A DNA stretch of 64,000 nt, from contig NZ_FXZD01000007.1 in assembly GCF_900169145.1 (NCBI RefSeq), positions 168,454 through 232,453 on the forward strand, read 5' to 3'. Shown one piece after another: positions 39,437 through 47,566 of this stretch. A program made the position numbers and the translations under genes. Source of the stretch: Brevibacterium antiquum CNRZ 918 (GTDB taxonomy: Bacteria; Actinomycetota; Actinomycetes; Actinomycetales; Brevibacteriaceae). Each line of letters starts with the position of its first letter. Positions within the stretch are counted from its first letter, which is position 1. Below the pieces are notes generated by a model that saw only the letters and a program-made list of their open reading frames with translations, was not told the origin of the DNA and did not search any database.

Positions 39437-39474
39437 GCCCCGGCACGAGCGGACAACTCGTGTGATTCCGGGGC
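39437..39474 (+). promoter_or_regulatory. two-part stem-loop upstream of the 39497 gene
   Basis: GCCCCGG (39437-39443) pairs with CCGGGGC (39468-39474), and CACGAG (39444-39449) with CTCGTG (39457-39462), leaving a 5-nt bulge. It stands 22 bp before a start codon and could be a terminator or a translation-control element. TTGTGC (39392) and TTAGAC (39414) upstream might be a promoter. Confidence 0.45.
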
Positions 39475-39496
39475 TGACCACTTGAAAGGAGTGGCT

Positions 39497-39664
39497 ATGG
39501 ACAGCGTATCGCATTCGCTGACCCTTCAGCAGGCATTCGAACGCAATCAGCTTGCGCTTTCAATCCTCTCTCATCGGCAGGATGAGCGTGCCGTGGAGCA
39601 GGCGATCTCAGCACTCAAGGGCGCATCGGTCGAAGAACTCATGGCCCGCGAAGGCGATGCCTAA
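39497..39664 (+). CDS. 55-aa phage protein
   Basis: Helical protein (DSVSHSLTLQQAFERNQLAL... VEELMAREGDA). aaaggag is 6 nt before ATG 39497; longer starts upstream run through the stem-loop and are less likely. One-base overlap with the next gene (TAATG). Confidence 0.55.
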   Translation: MDSVSHSLTLQQAFERNQLALSILSHRQDERAVEQAISALKGASVEELMAREGDA

Positions 39665-40488
39665 TGGCACGGATTCGTACGCTTAAGCCGGAGTTCTGGG
39701 ACTCACCATCTACAGCACAAGCGGACTTGGCTGTTCGGCTGACTTTCATGGCGATGTGGAACTGGGCTGACGACTCCGGACACGGCACTGCAAACCTCAA
39801 GGAACTGGAGGCTTTCGTGTTCCCAAATGATGACGTGGCCGAGCTTCCGCGCATGAGTGCCCGAAATTCGGCAGGTAGCGCCCGAACCTGGCAGAGCTTT
39901 GCCGAAGTCTGCGGAGAGGTAGCCGAAGCCTATGGAGTGGTGTTCTACAAGGTGAAAAACCGTCCCTACTACTGGATCACCAATTTCAAGGATCATCAGT
40001 CGAAACACTTCCGCCTGGAGTCTAGGTATCCACGCGTCGATAAGGGGCAAATATACGACGTGACCAGCGGAAACGTTATTCCCCAGGAAGATGCCGGAGC
40101 GCAACTGGCCCTCGTTCCAGAAGAGAGTGCCCGAAATTCGGCAGACTTCGGGCCGAGTGCGGCCCTTGTAACAGGGGAAGAGGGTAACAGGGTAATAGGG
40201 GATATGGATGCTTCGTTGAACGAAGAAGAAGCGCCCAAAGGTCGCAAGCGACCGGCCACCCAACTCCCCGACGACTGGACGCCCAGTCAGGACCACTGCG
40301 ACAAAGCAGTACAGCTAGGACTCGACATTGACGAGCAGGTCGAACGATTCCGCAACCACGCAGCAGCCAACGACAGACGGCAAGCATCCTGGAACGCTTC
40401 CTTCTCCAACTGGCTTCTGCAATCGAGCAAATACCAGAACGAATCCAATCGCCAGACCGGCGACCCCAACGCCCACCTGTGGAGGTAG
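39664..40488 (+). CDS. phage replication-initiation-type protein
   Basis: A 274-aa protein. The N-terminus ARIRTLKPEFWDSPSTAQAD with later FMAMWNWADDSGHG, and the segment VKNRPYYWITNFKDHQSKHF, is typical of actinophage/Gram-positive phage replication proteins with a winged-helix start. A Ser/Ala linker and a C-terminal helical part (WTPSQDHCDKAVQLGL) follow. It lies before DnaB, so it may recruit the helicase to the phage origin (inference). Confidence 0.75.
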   Translation: MARIRTLKPEFWDSPSTAQADLAVRLTFMAMWNWADDSGHGTANLKELEAFVFPNDDVAELPRMSARNSAGSARTWQSFAEVCGEVAEAYGVVFYKVKNRPYYWITNFKDHQSKHFRLESRYPRVDKGQIYDVTSGNVIPQEDAGAQLALVPEESARNSADFGPSAALVTGEEGNRVIGDMDASLNEEEAPKGRKRPATQLPDDWTPSQDHCDKAVQLGLDIDEQVERFRNHAAANDRRQASWNASFSNWLLQSSKYQNESNRQTGDPNAHLWR

Positions 40489-40491
40489 CAA

Positions 40492-40620
40492 ATGAACGAT
40501 GACGCAATGATCTTCGCCGCGGTCAAGATGATCGAATCCGTCCGCGACGACGAAGAAGCCATCACCCTCTGCCACAGCCTTCTCGACCTTGCACTCAGAA
40601 TCGGAGACACCAATGACTGA
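40492..40620 (+). CDS. 42-aa phage protein
   Basis: MNDDAMIFAAVKMIESVRDD..., helical and acidic. ggagg lies 6 nt before the ATG. Its end overlaps the helicase start by 8 nt. Confidence 0.5.
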   Translation: MNDDAMIFAAVKMIESVRDDEEAITLCHSLLDLALRIGDTND

Positions 40621-41908
40621 CGAATCCCAGAGAACCATCGAACTCGGAATCCTCGGCAACGTACTGCTGAAAGACGGCGAGACGCTGGAAACCCTATCCG
40701 CCGCCGCAGAAGACTTTCACGAACCCCGCTACGGTTCACTGTGGGAAACCTTCCAGCAGATGAAGCGAGACGGACGGCCAGTGAACATCGCCACCGTCAT
40801 GGCCGAAATCGCGAAGGACAAAAACCTGCAGCGACAGCTCGGGGCCGACGAGCTGTCGACGATGCTCCGAGAAGCGCCGATCACCATCGTCGCTGAAGAG
40901 TACACACGGATCCTCGCCGAGAATGCTGCACGGCGTCGTCTCATGCTGGTCGGGTCAACGCTGATCGACATGGCCCAATCGGGTGAAGATTCCGAGTCCA
41001 TCGTCGCTCACATCCAGTCATCGCTAGAAGCCGTGGAATCACGATCGCCTGTGGCTATCAAGCCGATGTCCGAAGAAATGTGGGACACCATCAAGGAGAT
41101 GGAGCAGCCGCCGCGATATGTGGCCACACCCTGGCAGGAGCTCAACGACCTTATTGCCGGCTGGCGACCGGAGGCCCTGTACGTCATTGGAGCCCGACCG
41201 GGTAGCGGCAAAACCCTAGTCGCCCTGCAGGCCGCCGTGCAGGAACTTCAGTCCGGTCCCGTGCTCATGTGCACGCTGGAAATGGGGCGCGGCGAAATCC
41301 ACAAGCGCGTGTTCTCCCAGCTGCTCCACATCCCCCTCGGCCACGTTCTCAACTCGAACATGTCAAGGTCCGAGTGGGAGCGTCTGAAGGGGATCAAGGC
41401 AGACGGTCTTGATCAGCTCTACATCAACGATGACGCGATGCTCACCGTCGAAGGCGTGAAGCGCCATGCCACCGCACTGAAGCGCGGACCCGGCCTGTCA
41501 ATGATCGTCGTCGACTACCTGCAGCTCATGGGGTCCACAGACAAGCGCGATCAGGGACGCAAGCGCCACGAAGAGATCGCCAGGTGGACTAGGTCGCTGA
41601 AGATCCTGTCGAAGACGCTCGGCGTGCCGGTTGTCATTCTGTCTCAGCTCAACCGTGAATCCACAAGAGGCTCAATGCCCGGCCTCGCTGACCTTCGCGA
41701 ATCAGGGGCGATCGAGCAGGACGCCGATTGCGTCATCCTCCTGCACCGCGAAGACCCCGACCCAGGCACGCCGCTCAATGTCGCCGTGGCAAAGAACCGC
41801 CAGGGCCGGATGGGGAACTTCTCTCTCGACTGGGATGGGGAGTTCGCTCAGGTTCACGACCCGCAATTCAAGCCATCATTCGCAACCAACCGCGCACTAT
41901 CCGCCTAA
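40613..41908 (+). CDS. dnaB: replicative DNA helicase, DnaB family
   Basis: A 431-aa hexameric helicase. N-terminal helical domain (residues 1-~140), then RecA fold with Walker A ARPGSGKTLVALQ near residue 195, Walker B MIVVDYLQLM, and the DnaB motif SQLNRESTRGSMPGLADLRESG...IEQDADCVILLHR. No intein seen. ATG 40613 is the family start; the longer upstream frame is not protein-like. Confidence 0.94.
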   Translation: MTDESQRTIELGILGNVLLKDGETLETLSAAAEDFHEPRYGSLWETFQQMKRDGRPVNIATVMAEIAKDKNLQRQLGADELSTMLREAPITIVAEEYTRILAENAARRRLMLVGSTLIDMAQSGEDSESIVAHIQSSLEAVESRSPVAIKPMSEEMWDTIKEMEQPPRYVATPWQELNDLIAGWRPEALYVIGARPGSGKTLVALQAAVQELQSGPVLMCTLEMGRGEIHKRVFSQLLHIPLGHVLNSNMSRSEWERLKGIKADGLDQLYINDDAMLTVEGVKRHATALKRGPGLSMIVVDYLQLMGSTDKRDQGRKRHEEIARWTRSLKILSKTLGVPVVILSQLNRESTRGSMPGLADLRESGAIEQDADCVILLHREDPDPGTPLNVAVAKNRQGRMGNFSLDWDGEFAQVHDPQFKPSFATNRALSA

Positions 41909-41925
41909 CCGAAAAGGAAGACATC

Positions 41926-42480
41926 ATGGCTAACGAAACAAAACTCACGATTCAGGGCAACGCGACCTCCGATCCGGAGCTGCGCTTCACACCGAATGGA
42001 GTCGCCGTCGTCAACTTCACGGTGGCGAGCACCCCGCGGTTCTTTGACAAACAGACCAACGAGTTCAAGGACAGCGAGACGATCTTCATGCGCGTCACCG
42101 CCTGGCGTGACCTCGCGCAGAACGTGGCCGAGTCGGTCCAGCGCGGAACCCGCGTCATCGTCACCGGGAACCTGAAGCCGAACAGCTGGGAGAAGGACGG
42201 GGTGAAACACTCCACGTTCGAACTCGCTGCCGACGACGTGTCCGTGTCCCTGGTCAGGGCGACCGCTGTGGTGACGAAGAACCCGAGCGCGCAGGGCAAC
42301 CGCCCACCACACCCAGCCGATCAGCAGCAGTCGTCGGGATGGGGGAGTAGTTTCGGCGACGATCACAGGAGACTACTCGCGGAAGCACGTGGCGACGGCC
42401 AGCAGCAGGCCCAGCAGGCCACGCCGGGCACCGACCCGTGGGGGACCGACAACCGCAACCCGGATGAGCCGCCGTTCTGA
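41926..42480 (+). CDS. ssb: single-stranded DNA-binding protein
   Basis: A 184-aa SSB. OB fold in residues ~1-110 (GNATSDPELRFTPNGVAVVN, WRDLAQNVAESVQRGTRVIV). A flexible Gln/Gly-rich linker follows, and the acidic tip DEPPF matches the SSB interaction tail. aaaagga lies 8 nt before the ATG. Works with DnaB and the RecT/YqaJ pair. Confidence 0.94.
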   Translation: MANETKLTIQGNATSDPELRFTPNGVAVVNFTVASTPRFFDKQTNEFKDSETIFMRVTAWRDLAQNVAESVQRGTRVIVTGNLKPNSWEKDGVKHSTFELAADDVSVSLVRATAVVTKNPSAQGNRPPHPADQQQSSGWGSSFGDDHRRLLAEARGDGQQQAQQATPGTDPWGTDNRNPDEPPF

Positions 42481-42491
42481 AAGGACGAATC

Positions 42492-42710
42492 ATGAAAACC
42501 ACTTGCACCGAATGCTCCAAGACCTGGGGCGGCATGAGGGCGGAACACTGCTGTGCCTGCCATGAGACCTTCTCGGGCACATCGTCAGGCGATAAGCATC
42601 GCCGCGGCGAGTACCCGAACCGCACATGCTCCACTGATGATCTCGTGCATAATCCGAAGCGTGACCTCTGGCAGCTGCCCGGAACATGGTCGGAACGCGA
42701 TCACAGCTAG
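42492..42710 (+). CDS. FDXHR-like zinc-binding phage protein
   Basis: A 72-aa protein with CTECSKTWGGMRAEHCCACH, then FSGTSSGDKHRRGEY. The spacing of Cys/His pairs and the D-x-HR segment resemble a small zinc-binding family common in actinophages. Function unknown. Confidence 0.65.
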   Translation: MKTTCTECSKTWGGMRAEHCCACHETFSGTSSGDKHRRGEYPNRTCSTDDLVHNPKRDLWQLPGTWSERDHS

Positions 42711-42802
42711 GATTTCCGGCGCTTTCATGCCTGGACTGGACAATCTCACCACTCAACAAAACAATCGCCTTAAATGGCCGAAATCAAAGAATCGAGAAGA
42801 CC

Positions 42803-43003
42803 ATGCCCCAGCTACCCCAGAACGTGACCATCGTGACGAAGAACAGCCGCCTGCAACGCCTCGACATCGACGGGGCTGAATTCCCGTGGATGCTCAGCGC
42901 AGACGAGGGTATTCAGCTTGACGTCCCAGGCGAAGGGATCGCGAGACTCAGTGTCACCCTGTTCGTCGACGCCGACCGGATCAACTTCAAGGAGGAAGCA
43001 TGA
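42803..43003 (+). CDS. small phage protein
   Basis: A 66-aa beta-rich hypothetical (MPQLPQNVTIVTKNSRLQRL..., FPWMLSADEGIQLDV). It overlaps the next start by ATGA. Confidence 0.55.
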   Translation: MPQLPQNVTIVTKNSRLQRLDIDGAEFPWMLSADEGIQLDVPGEGIARLSVTLFVDADRINFKEEA

Positions 43004-43377
43004 GAGACCACATCAGCTTGACGAATCAGATACGCCGCGACATTGGTGGCAACCTGGCGCCAACCGTCGCAGTCCTCCGCTGGCTGGACGATCACCCCGA
43101 CGAGGTGCCCGGACGGACAATCACGGATAGCGAATTCGGCAGGGCCGTGGACAACCTGCTCATATCGGAGTCCGTAGGAGAGTTCAATTCCGGAGTTCGA
43201 CGCCTTGCCTTGGAACTGGGGCTGACGATCACCTCCGACCCGGAGCCGACGAACGCGGAGAAGGCCACAGCCGATCTTGAGACGTGGGGGATGCTCCGTT
43301 CGGGAGCATTAGAGCTTGGCCCCTGGTTGGCTGGTCAGGGATGGGTGAAGGCACCGGAAGAAGACAGTGATGAGTGA
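43000..43377 (+). CDS. phage hypothetical protein
   Basis: A 125-aa helical protein without recognised domain. aaggagg lies 6 nt before the ATG, a strong site. Overlaps the next gene by 8 nt. Confidence 0.6.
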   Translation: MRDHISLTNQIRRDIGGNLAPTVAVLRWLDDHPDEVPGRTITDSEFGRAVDNLLISESVGEFNSGVRRLALELGLTITSDPEPTNAEKATADLETWGMLRSGALELGPWLAGQGWVKAPEEDSDE

Positions 43378-43621
43378 GTACACGCCAAGCATGGGAGGAA
43401 TGCGAGAGGCATACCACCGGTGGGGGATTGTCAATGAGAACGTTGTTGCACCTAGTGAGCTGGATGCCGAGTTCGACCGCTTCATTGAGCAAGTCCGAGC
43501 CGAAGCCTGGGACGAGGGATATGAGACGGGATGTTCGTCTCCGTACGGAACGGCCACACCGTCGGGCAAGCCGTATGACCCTGAACCCAACCCGTACCGG
43601 ATCGAGGGGAAGCATGAGTGA
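43370..43621 (+). CDS. small phage protein
   Basis: An 83-aa acidic hypothetical (SEYTPSMGGMREAYHRWGIV ... DPEPNPYRIEGKHE). ATG 43370 or GTG 43367. Overlaps both neighbours by 8 nt. Confidence 0.5.
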   Translation: MSEYTPSMGGMREAYHRWGIVNENVVAPSELDAEFDRFIEQVRAEAWDEGYETGCSSPYGTATPSGKPYDPEPNPYRIEGKHE

Positions 43622-43961
43622 CGAGTCCAACTATCAACGAAACCGTACAAGTTCGGATGACGAACTACGGGACAGGATCGCGGGCATTCTGGCAGACACG
43701 TATTCACCAGGGGGTCGGGGCGTGCAGTTTGAAGACGTGGTAGCGGCCGAAGCAATCATTGACCATATCCGCACCGACGAGGCGGTCGAGCGGGTGGCGC
43801 GGCTGCTGGCGTGCCTGGAACCCGGCGAGGAATGGCCGAGCAACGAAGCCCTCGGCGGCAACCTCACTGGCACCAGAGACCACGAGTATCGGGACGGCAT
43901 GCGGGACCAGGCGAGAGAAGCGATTGACGCACTACTCGGAACAGGAGGCTCAAATGATTGA
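43614..43961 (+). CDS. phage hypothetical protein
   Basis: A 115-aa acidic helical protein, rich in ELRDRIAGILADTYSPGGRG-like and DEAVERVARLLACLEPGEEW-like segments seen in actinophage small proteins. Function unknown. Overlaps HNH gene by 8 nt. Confidence 0.55.
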   Translation: MSDESNYQRNRTSSDDELRDRIAGILADTYSPGGRGVQFEDVVAAEAIIDHIRTDEAVERVARLLACLEPGEEWPSNEALGGNLTGTRDHEYRDGMRDQAREAIDALLGTGGSND

Positions 43962-44538
43962 CCGGGAGCGGAGGGCCATCGAAGGCATGAACGGACGCTA
44001 CTCAGTCAGCAGCGACGGGCGGGTCAGGTCGAATGTATCGAATTGCGAATTGCGCCCAACAGTGAACAGCAAGGGTTACAGGATCGTGAGGATGGCGGAC
44101 CAGCAAGGCGGAAAGGTGCGAAACAGGCGAGTTCACGTTCTCGTCCTGGAAGCATTTGATCGTCCGCGTCCAGAAGGAATGATCACGCGGCACCTCAACG
44201 GAGACCCTGGGGACAACCGGATTGAGAATCTTCGGTGGGGAACACATTCGGAGAACGAGTATGACCAGATCCTGCATGGAACACACTGGGCATCGTCGAT
44301 AACGCACTGCAAGAACGGCCACGAGTACGCCAAGACGGGCGTCACATTCCACAGTGGCGGGAAGTTCAAGGTGTGCCTCCAGTGCCGTCGTGAGCGCCAG
44401 GAACGCAACCGTGAGGCCGAGCGGCTATCCCAGAGGGAGAGGTGGTCAAAGCGTACTGCCGTTGAGTGTGAGGTGTGCGGCAAGAGCCTCAGGCAGATTA
44501 AGCGACACATGGAAACAATGCATGGGAGGGCTGCGTAA
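43954..44538 (+). CDS. HNH homing endonuclease (NUMOD4-type)
   Basis: A 194-aa nuclease. A NUMOD4-like start (EGMNGRYSVSSDGRVRS) leads to the HNH core RVHVLVLEAFDRPRPEGMIT, RHLNGDPGDNRIENLRWGTH. Two CxxC-type parts follow (CKNGHEYAKTGVTF..KVCLQC and CEVCGKSLRQIKRHMETMH, the latter a C2H2-like finger for DNA binding). Free-standing homing endonucleases are selfish genes in phage genomes. Confidence 0.88.
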   Translation: MIDRERRAIEGMNGRYSVSSDGRVRSNVSNCELRPTVNSKGYRIVRMADQQGGKVRNRRVHVLVLEAFDRPRPEGMITRHLNGDPGDNRIENLRWGTHSENEYDQILHGTHWASSITHCKNGHEYAKTGVTFHSGGKFKVCLQCRRERQERNREAERLSQRERWSKRTAVECEVCGKSLRQIKRHMETMHGRAA

Positions 44539-44768
44539 TGACCACCTCCGACTACATCACCCGCAGATACAGGCAGAACCTCCACAGACCCGACCCCAGA
44601 CAGCGGGCACACCCAATCGAAGCACCCATCATCTGGACGGCACACCTGCTGGCAGGGGTGGGCCGGGGTATGGCCTGGGTGGTGGGGGTAGTGGCCCAGG
44701 CCAGACAGGGCAGGGGGCAGGCACCCCAGGGTGGGCAGGGGGTGGGCCATGCTGGCCGGGGTAGGTAG
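44538..44768 (+). CDS. phage protein with G-rich coding end
   Basis: A 76-aa product: basic, helical start (TTSDYITRRYRQNLHRPD), a short hydrophobic stretch (TAHLLAGVGRGMAWVVGVVA) and a Gly/Gln/Arg-rich tail. ATG overlaps the upstream TAA. The tail reflects the G-run DNA, so the true end may be shorter in function. Confidence 0.4.
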   Translation: MTTSDYITRRYRQNLHRPDPRQRAHPIEAPIIWTAHLLAGVGRGMAWVVGVVAQARQGRGQAPQGGQGVGHAGRGR

Positions 44769-44793
44769 GGGGTGGCAGGGGTACCGCCGGTGG
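44652..44793 (+). repeat. G-run tract (about 15 runs of three or more G)
   Basis: Dense GGG-GGGGG runs separated by 1-8 nt on the plus strand, unlike anything else in the window. Could form G-quadruplexes in DNA or RNA, and precedes the packaging genes. Confidence 0.7.
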
Positions 44794-44938
44794 GCACTGC
44801 GGTGCTGGCGCTGGGTGCGCGTGCTCAGGCCACAACCAGTCCCATGGATCGCAAGCGGTCGAGTGTTCCAAGGCGCAGGCGTCAAGACGTGCGTCACGCA
44901 GGAACCTTACGGTGAGATGCTACTGAAGGATCAAGACA

Positions 44939-45241
44939 ATGAGTGATAGCAAGTACGGATCACGACACCGCAAGAACCGTGACGCATACAAAGGCCACGA
45001 CAACGTGCGTTGCTGGTTGTGTGGCGATCTCATCGACATGAGCTTGAAGCGAACAGATCCAATGTCCTTCGAGCTCGACCACAAGAAGAGCGCAGCCAAG
45101 TTCCCCGAGCTCCGATACGATCCTGCAAATACTGCACCCTCTCACCGGCAATGCAACCGCGACAAAGGCGCAGGCGACCCGAAGCCGGGGCTGACGAGGA
45201 CGTCACGCGATTGGAGTCGGAAGCGTGAACGCGATGAGTAA
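44939..45241 (+). CDS. HNH endonuclease next to terminase
   Basis: A 100-aa HNH protein: CWLCGDLID, FELDHKKS and HRQCNRDKG provide the two Cys pairs and the HNH histidines. Small HNH proteins beside terminase genes are needed for cos cleavage in HK97-like phages. This one stands directly upstream of terS, so the phage probably packages by cos ends. Confidence 0.85.
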   Translation: MSDSKYGSRHRKNRDAYKGHDNVRCWLCGDLIDMSLKRTDPMSFELDHKKSAAKFPELRYDPANTAPSHRQCNRDKGAGDPKPGLTRTSRDWSRKRERDE

Positions 45242-45445
45242 TCGGGCCGGCGAACGAATAATGAAAACGGAAAGCGTTCGGCGTGTCCGGTTGACAAACT
45301 CGACGGGGAAGGGGAGGTCGAATGTTGAAGCTCGTGATCACGCGACACAGCGCGCCGGGTAATAGCCCCTCTCTCCAGCGACCCACCCTGCCCATGTACC
45401 CATGTCAATCCACCACGCCGAACTTTCGAAAGGTACACTTGAGCC
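45242..45445. other. 204-bp gap before terminase, possible cos/late promoter
   Basis: No convincing gene. It holds a perfect TTGACA hexamer at 45291-45296 without a clear -10, a possible 43-aa frame starting at 45322, and cgaaagg just before terS. In cos phages the end site lies in this position. Confidence 0.35.
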
Positions 45446-45943
45446 ATGGCTAAATCGTCCAATTCCACCAGTCGGAAGGGTGGCCCTGTTGTCTCGATCA
45501 CTTCGGTGGGCGAGGCCGGCGGCGTGCCTCTCGATGGGACGCTGCTTGAGTCGGCGAGTCTCGAGGAGGCTGTGGAGAATGCGATCGGTCAGATGGATTG
45601 GTTGCAGGCGACTGATCGGGCGATGGTGGAGCTTGCGCTGTCCTACGCTCGGCAGATCGACATGGCGAATTTCGTTGCTCTCGATGCGTCAGAGCGGCTG
45701 AAGAATCTAGATCCTGACATGGAGCCGGAGGATGCGAAGGCGTTCATGGACACCGCGAACCGCTCCCTGGCCGCCGCCGGCAAAGCGTTGTACCTTGGAC
45801 CCCACCTGCACAACGCCATGCGCTCACTTGGTGGCGACCCGACCTCGCGGAAGGAGATCACCGGGGGTAGTGCTGAGGCGGCGGCCCCGGCCGATCCCCT
45901 GGCGGCGATGAGGGCGCAGGCTCGCGAGAGGAAGCGGGCATGA
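45446..45943 (+). CDS. terminase small subunit
   Basis: A 165-aa DNA-recognition subunit, identified by place and helical type (ASLEEAVENAIGQMDWLQAT, DRAMVELALSYARQIDMANF, HLHNAMRSLGGDPTSRKEIT). It binds cos and delivers DNA to the large subunit, whose ATG overlaps its stop. Confidence 0.8.
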   Translation: MAKSSNSTSRKGGPVVSITSVGEAGGVPLDGTLLESASLEEAVENAIGQMDWLQATDRAMVELALSYARQIDMANFVALDASERLKNLDPDMEPEDAKAFMDTANRSLAAAGKALYLGPHLHNAMRSLGGDPTSRKEITGGSAEAAAPADPLAAMRAQARERKRA

Positions 45944-47463
45944 AGGACGACTCTTCGGGGTTCCGTGATGAAGACGGCGTGCTGTGGGGCGCTGAGGTGC
46001 CCCGCGTGTTCACTGCTCCGCTTCGTGAGCTGACTCCTGAGACGTCTCTGGGCTTCGAGGTCATTGACTTCGCTGAGCAGGTGCTCATGATTAGCCTGTA
46101 TCCCTGGCAGCGCTGGTGGTTCATCCACGCCTTGGAGCTTCTGCCGGATGGCTCCCCGCGGTTCAGAACGATTGTTCTGATGATCGCGAGGCAGTCCGGT
46201 AAAACCCTCGTCGTGCAGGTGCTTACCCTGTGGGCGGTCTTTATGCGTGCGGCGCTTGTGGGCGGCGTGGCGCAGAAGGAGGACGTCGCAAAAGAGATTT
46301 GGCGTGACGCGCTCCAAATGGCCCAGGACCGGGAGTGGTTGGCTCCGGAGATCGTGCAGGTCGTTACGGCGAATGGTTCGGTGCAGTTCCGGTTGTCGAA
46401 TGGCGGCAGGTACAAGATCAGCGCCGGCGGGCGCAAAGCGTTTCGCGGCATGACGATTGACGGCTTCGCGATCATTGACGAGCTGCGCGAGCAGACCGAC
46501 TGGGGGACCTGGGGTGCGATCACGTCGACAACGAAGGCGACCCGCACGGGCCAGGTGGTGGCGATGTCGAATGCCGGCGATGCGGCGAGCGTGGTGCTGC
46601 GGTCCCTGCGCGATCAGGCGCTGGAGTCTATTGACGATGGTTCGGCTGACACGCATGGGCATTTCGAGTACAGCGCCCCGGAGGATTGCGATAAGTACGA
46701 TCGCGACGGCTGGGCCATGGCCAATCCTTCCCTGTCGTGGAATCCTGCCCTGACGGAGCGGTCGATTCTGGCTGAAGCGAAGACAGCGCCGGAGGACGTG
46801 TTTCGCATGGAGCAGCTGTGCCAGTGGTGGACGCGCTCCGCGGAGTCGATCTTCCCCGGTGACACGTGGCTGTCGAAATTGGATCCTGATTCGTTCATCA
46901 CTGATGACTCACCACTGGTGCTGTCTGTGGCGGCGTGGCAGAAGGAGGGCACGATCGGGCGTGCGTCGATCTGTGCGGCTGGTCTGCGCCCTGACGGTAA
47001 CCGGCATGTCGAGGTCGTCTCGGCGCGCCCTGGCTTGGATTGGGTAGTCGATCGCGTGGTGGAGCTGTTCGAGGATTCCGAGGCGCAGTCGGTCGTCATC
47101 CAGGCGCGTGGCGCTGTCGCTTCGAGGTGGATCCAGGATCTGCGTGACCGTGGAGTGAACGTGCTCGAGCTTGGTGGTGGTGACATCACGATCGCTCACG
47201 GCAGCTTCTATCAGTCGATCATTGCCGATGAGAAGGCGTCGAAGCGCACGTTCCATATTGGCCAGGAGAACCTCACGTTGGCCGCGAATGAGGCCCAGAT
47301 CAAGCCACTGGGCGGTCAGTGGGTATTCGATCTCAATCACGACATTGTCGACGTCACCCCGGTCGTCGGATGCGCTCAGGCTCTGCATGGTCTTGAGGCG
47401 TCTATGACGACTGTTCGACGCCGTTCAGCTTACGACGATGGTGGCGGCCTTCTGGTCGTCTAA
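45940..47463 (+). CDS. terminase large subunit
   Basis: A 507-aa packaging ATPase-nuclease. ATPase: adenine/Walker A MIARQSGKT (residues 81-89), Walker B FAIIDELRE near residue 178. The RNase H-like nuclease domain is in the C-terminal half (PLVLSVAAWQKEG and IVDVTPVVGCAQAL are around its acidic strands). It looks like a HK97/lambda-type actinophage terminase. Confidence 0.92.
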   Translation: MKDDSSGFRDEDGVLWGAEVPRVFTAPLRELTPETSLGFEVIDFAEQVLMISLYPWQRWWFIHALELLPDGSPRFRTIVLMIARQSGKTLVVQVLTLWAVFMRAALVGGVAQKEDVAKEIWRDALQMAQDREWLAPEIVQVVTANGSVQFRLSNGGRYKISAGGRKAFRGMTIDGFAIIDELREQTDWGTWGAITSTTKATRTGQVVAMSNAGDAASVVLRSLRDQALESIDDGSADTHGHFEYSAPEDCDKYDRDGWAMANPSLSWNPALTERSILAEAKTAPEDVFRMEQLCQWWTRSAESIFPGDTWLSKLDPDSFITDDSPLVLSVAAWQKEGTIGRASICAAGLRPDGNRHVEVVSARPGLDWVVDRVVELFEDSEAQSVVIQARGAVASRWIQDLRDRGVNVLELGGGDITIAHGSFYQSIIADEKASKRTFHIGQENLTLAANEAQIKPLGGQWVFDLNHDIVDVTPVVGCAQALHGLEASMTTVRRRSAYDDGGGLLVV

Positions 47464-47473
47464 GGAGATGAAA

Positions 47474-47563
47474 ATGACGTGTTCGCAGTGTTGTTCGGAT
47501 TTTGGGCGGGTGTCACGGTATTCTGTGGGTACCCGTGCCAGGTCGACCGAGAGTGTGGTCTAG
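47474..47563 (+). CDS. possible 29-aa Cys-rich microprotein
   Basis: aaggag lies 6 nt before the ATG. The product starts MTCSQCCSDFGR and is 29 aa. It fills the 103-bp gap between terL and portal genes. Supported only by the ribosome-binding site. Confidence 0.3.
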   Translation: MTCSQCCSDFGRVSRYSVGTRARSTESVV

Positions 47564-47566
47564 GGC

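Noticed and set aside
42553..42879. plus-strand frame between ssb and small genes
   Set aside because: Out of phase with the zinc-binding and 66-aa genes that have ribosome-binding sites; low-complexity product.
44133..44897. 254-aa minus-strand frame opposite the HNH gene and G-rich tract
   Set aside because: Pro/His-rich product arises from the C-rich strand; HNH motifs are on the plus strand.
44731..44946. 71-aa plus-strand frame after the G-rich tract
   Set aside because: GTG start within G-runs without ribosome-binding site and Trp/Arg/Gly-rich product.
45291..45296. Perfect TTGACA as a late promoter
   Set aside because: No -10 hexamer at 16-18 bp; not enough for a promoter call.
45322..45453. 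43-aa frame before terS
   Set aside because: gggagg upstream is suggestive, but the product is not protein-like and it overlaps the terS start; kept only as a note.
45643..46662. 339-aa minus-strand frame opposite terminase genes
   Set aside because: Antisense shadow; terminase motifs are clear on the plus strand.
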